Shown here one piece after another: positions 5,754 through 6,034 of a DNA stretch of 6,034 nt (its first letter is position 1; every line of letters starts with the position of its first letter). A program made the position numbers and the translations under genes. Origin of the DNA: an uncultured Anaerolineaceae bacterium (lineage in GTDB: Bacteria > Chloroflexota > Anaerolineae > Anaerolineales > Anaerolineaceae); contig CALAEB010000202.1 in the NCBI GenBank assembly GCA_937890875.1, positions 1-6,034 of the forward strand, written 5' to 3'. The notes under the pieces are model-generated. The model saw nothing but the letters and a program-made list of their open reading frames with translations. It did not search any database and was not told the DNA's origin.

Positions 5754-6034
5754 ATGTTTTTACCGACGACCAAAAGTGAAATGGATACCCTCGGATGGAA
5801 TCAACTGGATGTTGTTCTGATCAGCGGTGATTCCTATATCGATTCCCCGCACATGGGTGTCCCGCTGCTCGGGCATATCCTGGTTAACGCCGGTTACCGT
5901 GTCGGCATCATCGCTCAGCCGGATGTTTCCGGCCCGCAGGACATCACCCGTCTGGGAGAGCCCAAACTTTTCTGGGGTGTTTCCGCCGGAGCGGTGGATT
6001 CCATGGTCGCCAACTACACAGCGACAAAGAAACC
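5754..6034 (+). CDS. ygiQ: YgiQ/UPF0313-family radical SAM protein, 5' part only
   Basis: From ATG 5754, 93 complete codons are visible before the right edge. The N-terminus matches the UPF0313/YgiQ family: MFLPTTKSEMDTLGW (1-15), ISGDSYIDSP (23-32), VGIIAQPD (50-57), RLGEPKLFWGVSAG (66-79) and a DSMVANYTA segment (82-90). This N-terminal region resembles the cobalamin-binding-type domain that precedes the radical SAM core. The CxxxCxxC iron-sulfur motif lies beyond the window and cannot be checked. Family proteins are about 600-750 residues, so only a small part is present; function is uncharacterised. E. coli YgiQ has about 30 more N-terminal residues, but starting at MFLP is common in the family. 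GGA (5740-5742) lies 11 nt upstream, a weak ribosome site. Upstream sequence contains the divergent promoter at 5706-5734. Confidence 0.93.
   Translation, partial: MFLPTTKSEMDTLGWNQLDVVLISGDSYIDSPHMGVPLLGHILVNAGYRVGIIAQPDVSGPQDITRLGEPKLFWGVSAGAVDSMVANYTATKK

Overview
The window is a stretch of ordinary bacterial chromosome with a moderately GC-rich coding style. It carries six recognisable protein genes, one tRNA gene, and two gene-poor spacers that hold most of the unexplained structure. No phage, insertion sequence or CRISPR is visible. The genes (undecaprenyl-diphosphate phosphatase, ComM/YifB-type ATPase, lipoamide dehydrogenase, YgiQ-type radical SAM protein) are found in many phyla and do not fix the taxon. 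A tRNA-Gln without encoded CCA and the scarcity of strong Shine-Dalgarno sequences would suit a Gram-negative or PVC/Bacteroidetes-like lineage, but this is a weak inference.

Left part, minus strand (1-1730): uppP (912-1730) is followed after 9 nt by the comM/yifB-like gene, which runs off the left edge. The two look co-transcribed from a promoter right of uppP. UppP recycles the lipid carrier for wall synthesis; the ComM/YifB protein is an MCM-like AAA+ ATPase. I see no functional link beyond shared transcription.

Spacer 1731-2319: the divergent region between uppP and the plus-strand genes. It contains candidate promoters in both directions, a perfect 24-bp inverted repeat closed by a GAA triloop (2008-2058), a second 8-bp hairpin (2085-2108), and an abrupt change from about 33% GC (1981-2100) to about 65% GC (2161-2280). 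The GC-rich part is open in frame with the following hydrolase, but reads as an arginine-rich, low-complexity leader.

Middle, plus strand (2320-5104): a compact apparent operon of an alpha/beta hydrolase with a complete catalytic triad, a dihydrolipoamide dehydrogenase overlapping it by 4 nt (ATGA), and a GNAT acetyltransferase 8 nt further on. No E1 or E2 subunit of a 2-oxoacid dehydrogenase is present, so the E3 presumably serves complexes encoded elsewhere. A candidate intrinsic terminator follows at about 5174-5199.

Right part (5105-6034): an AT-richer spacer with tRNA-Gln(UUG) at 5307-5377, a composite hairpin, a 13-nt direct repeat, and a minus-strand open frame without a good start (5479-5706). 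That frame lies directly under a near-consensus minus-strand promoter (TTGACA-17-TCTAAT). A YgiQ/UPF0313 radical SAM gene then begins at 5754 and leaves the window. The best candidates for something undescribed are the long GAA-loop hairpin and the promoter-plus-remnant unit left of ygiQ; neither can be called a new system from this sequence alone.
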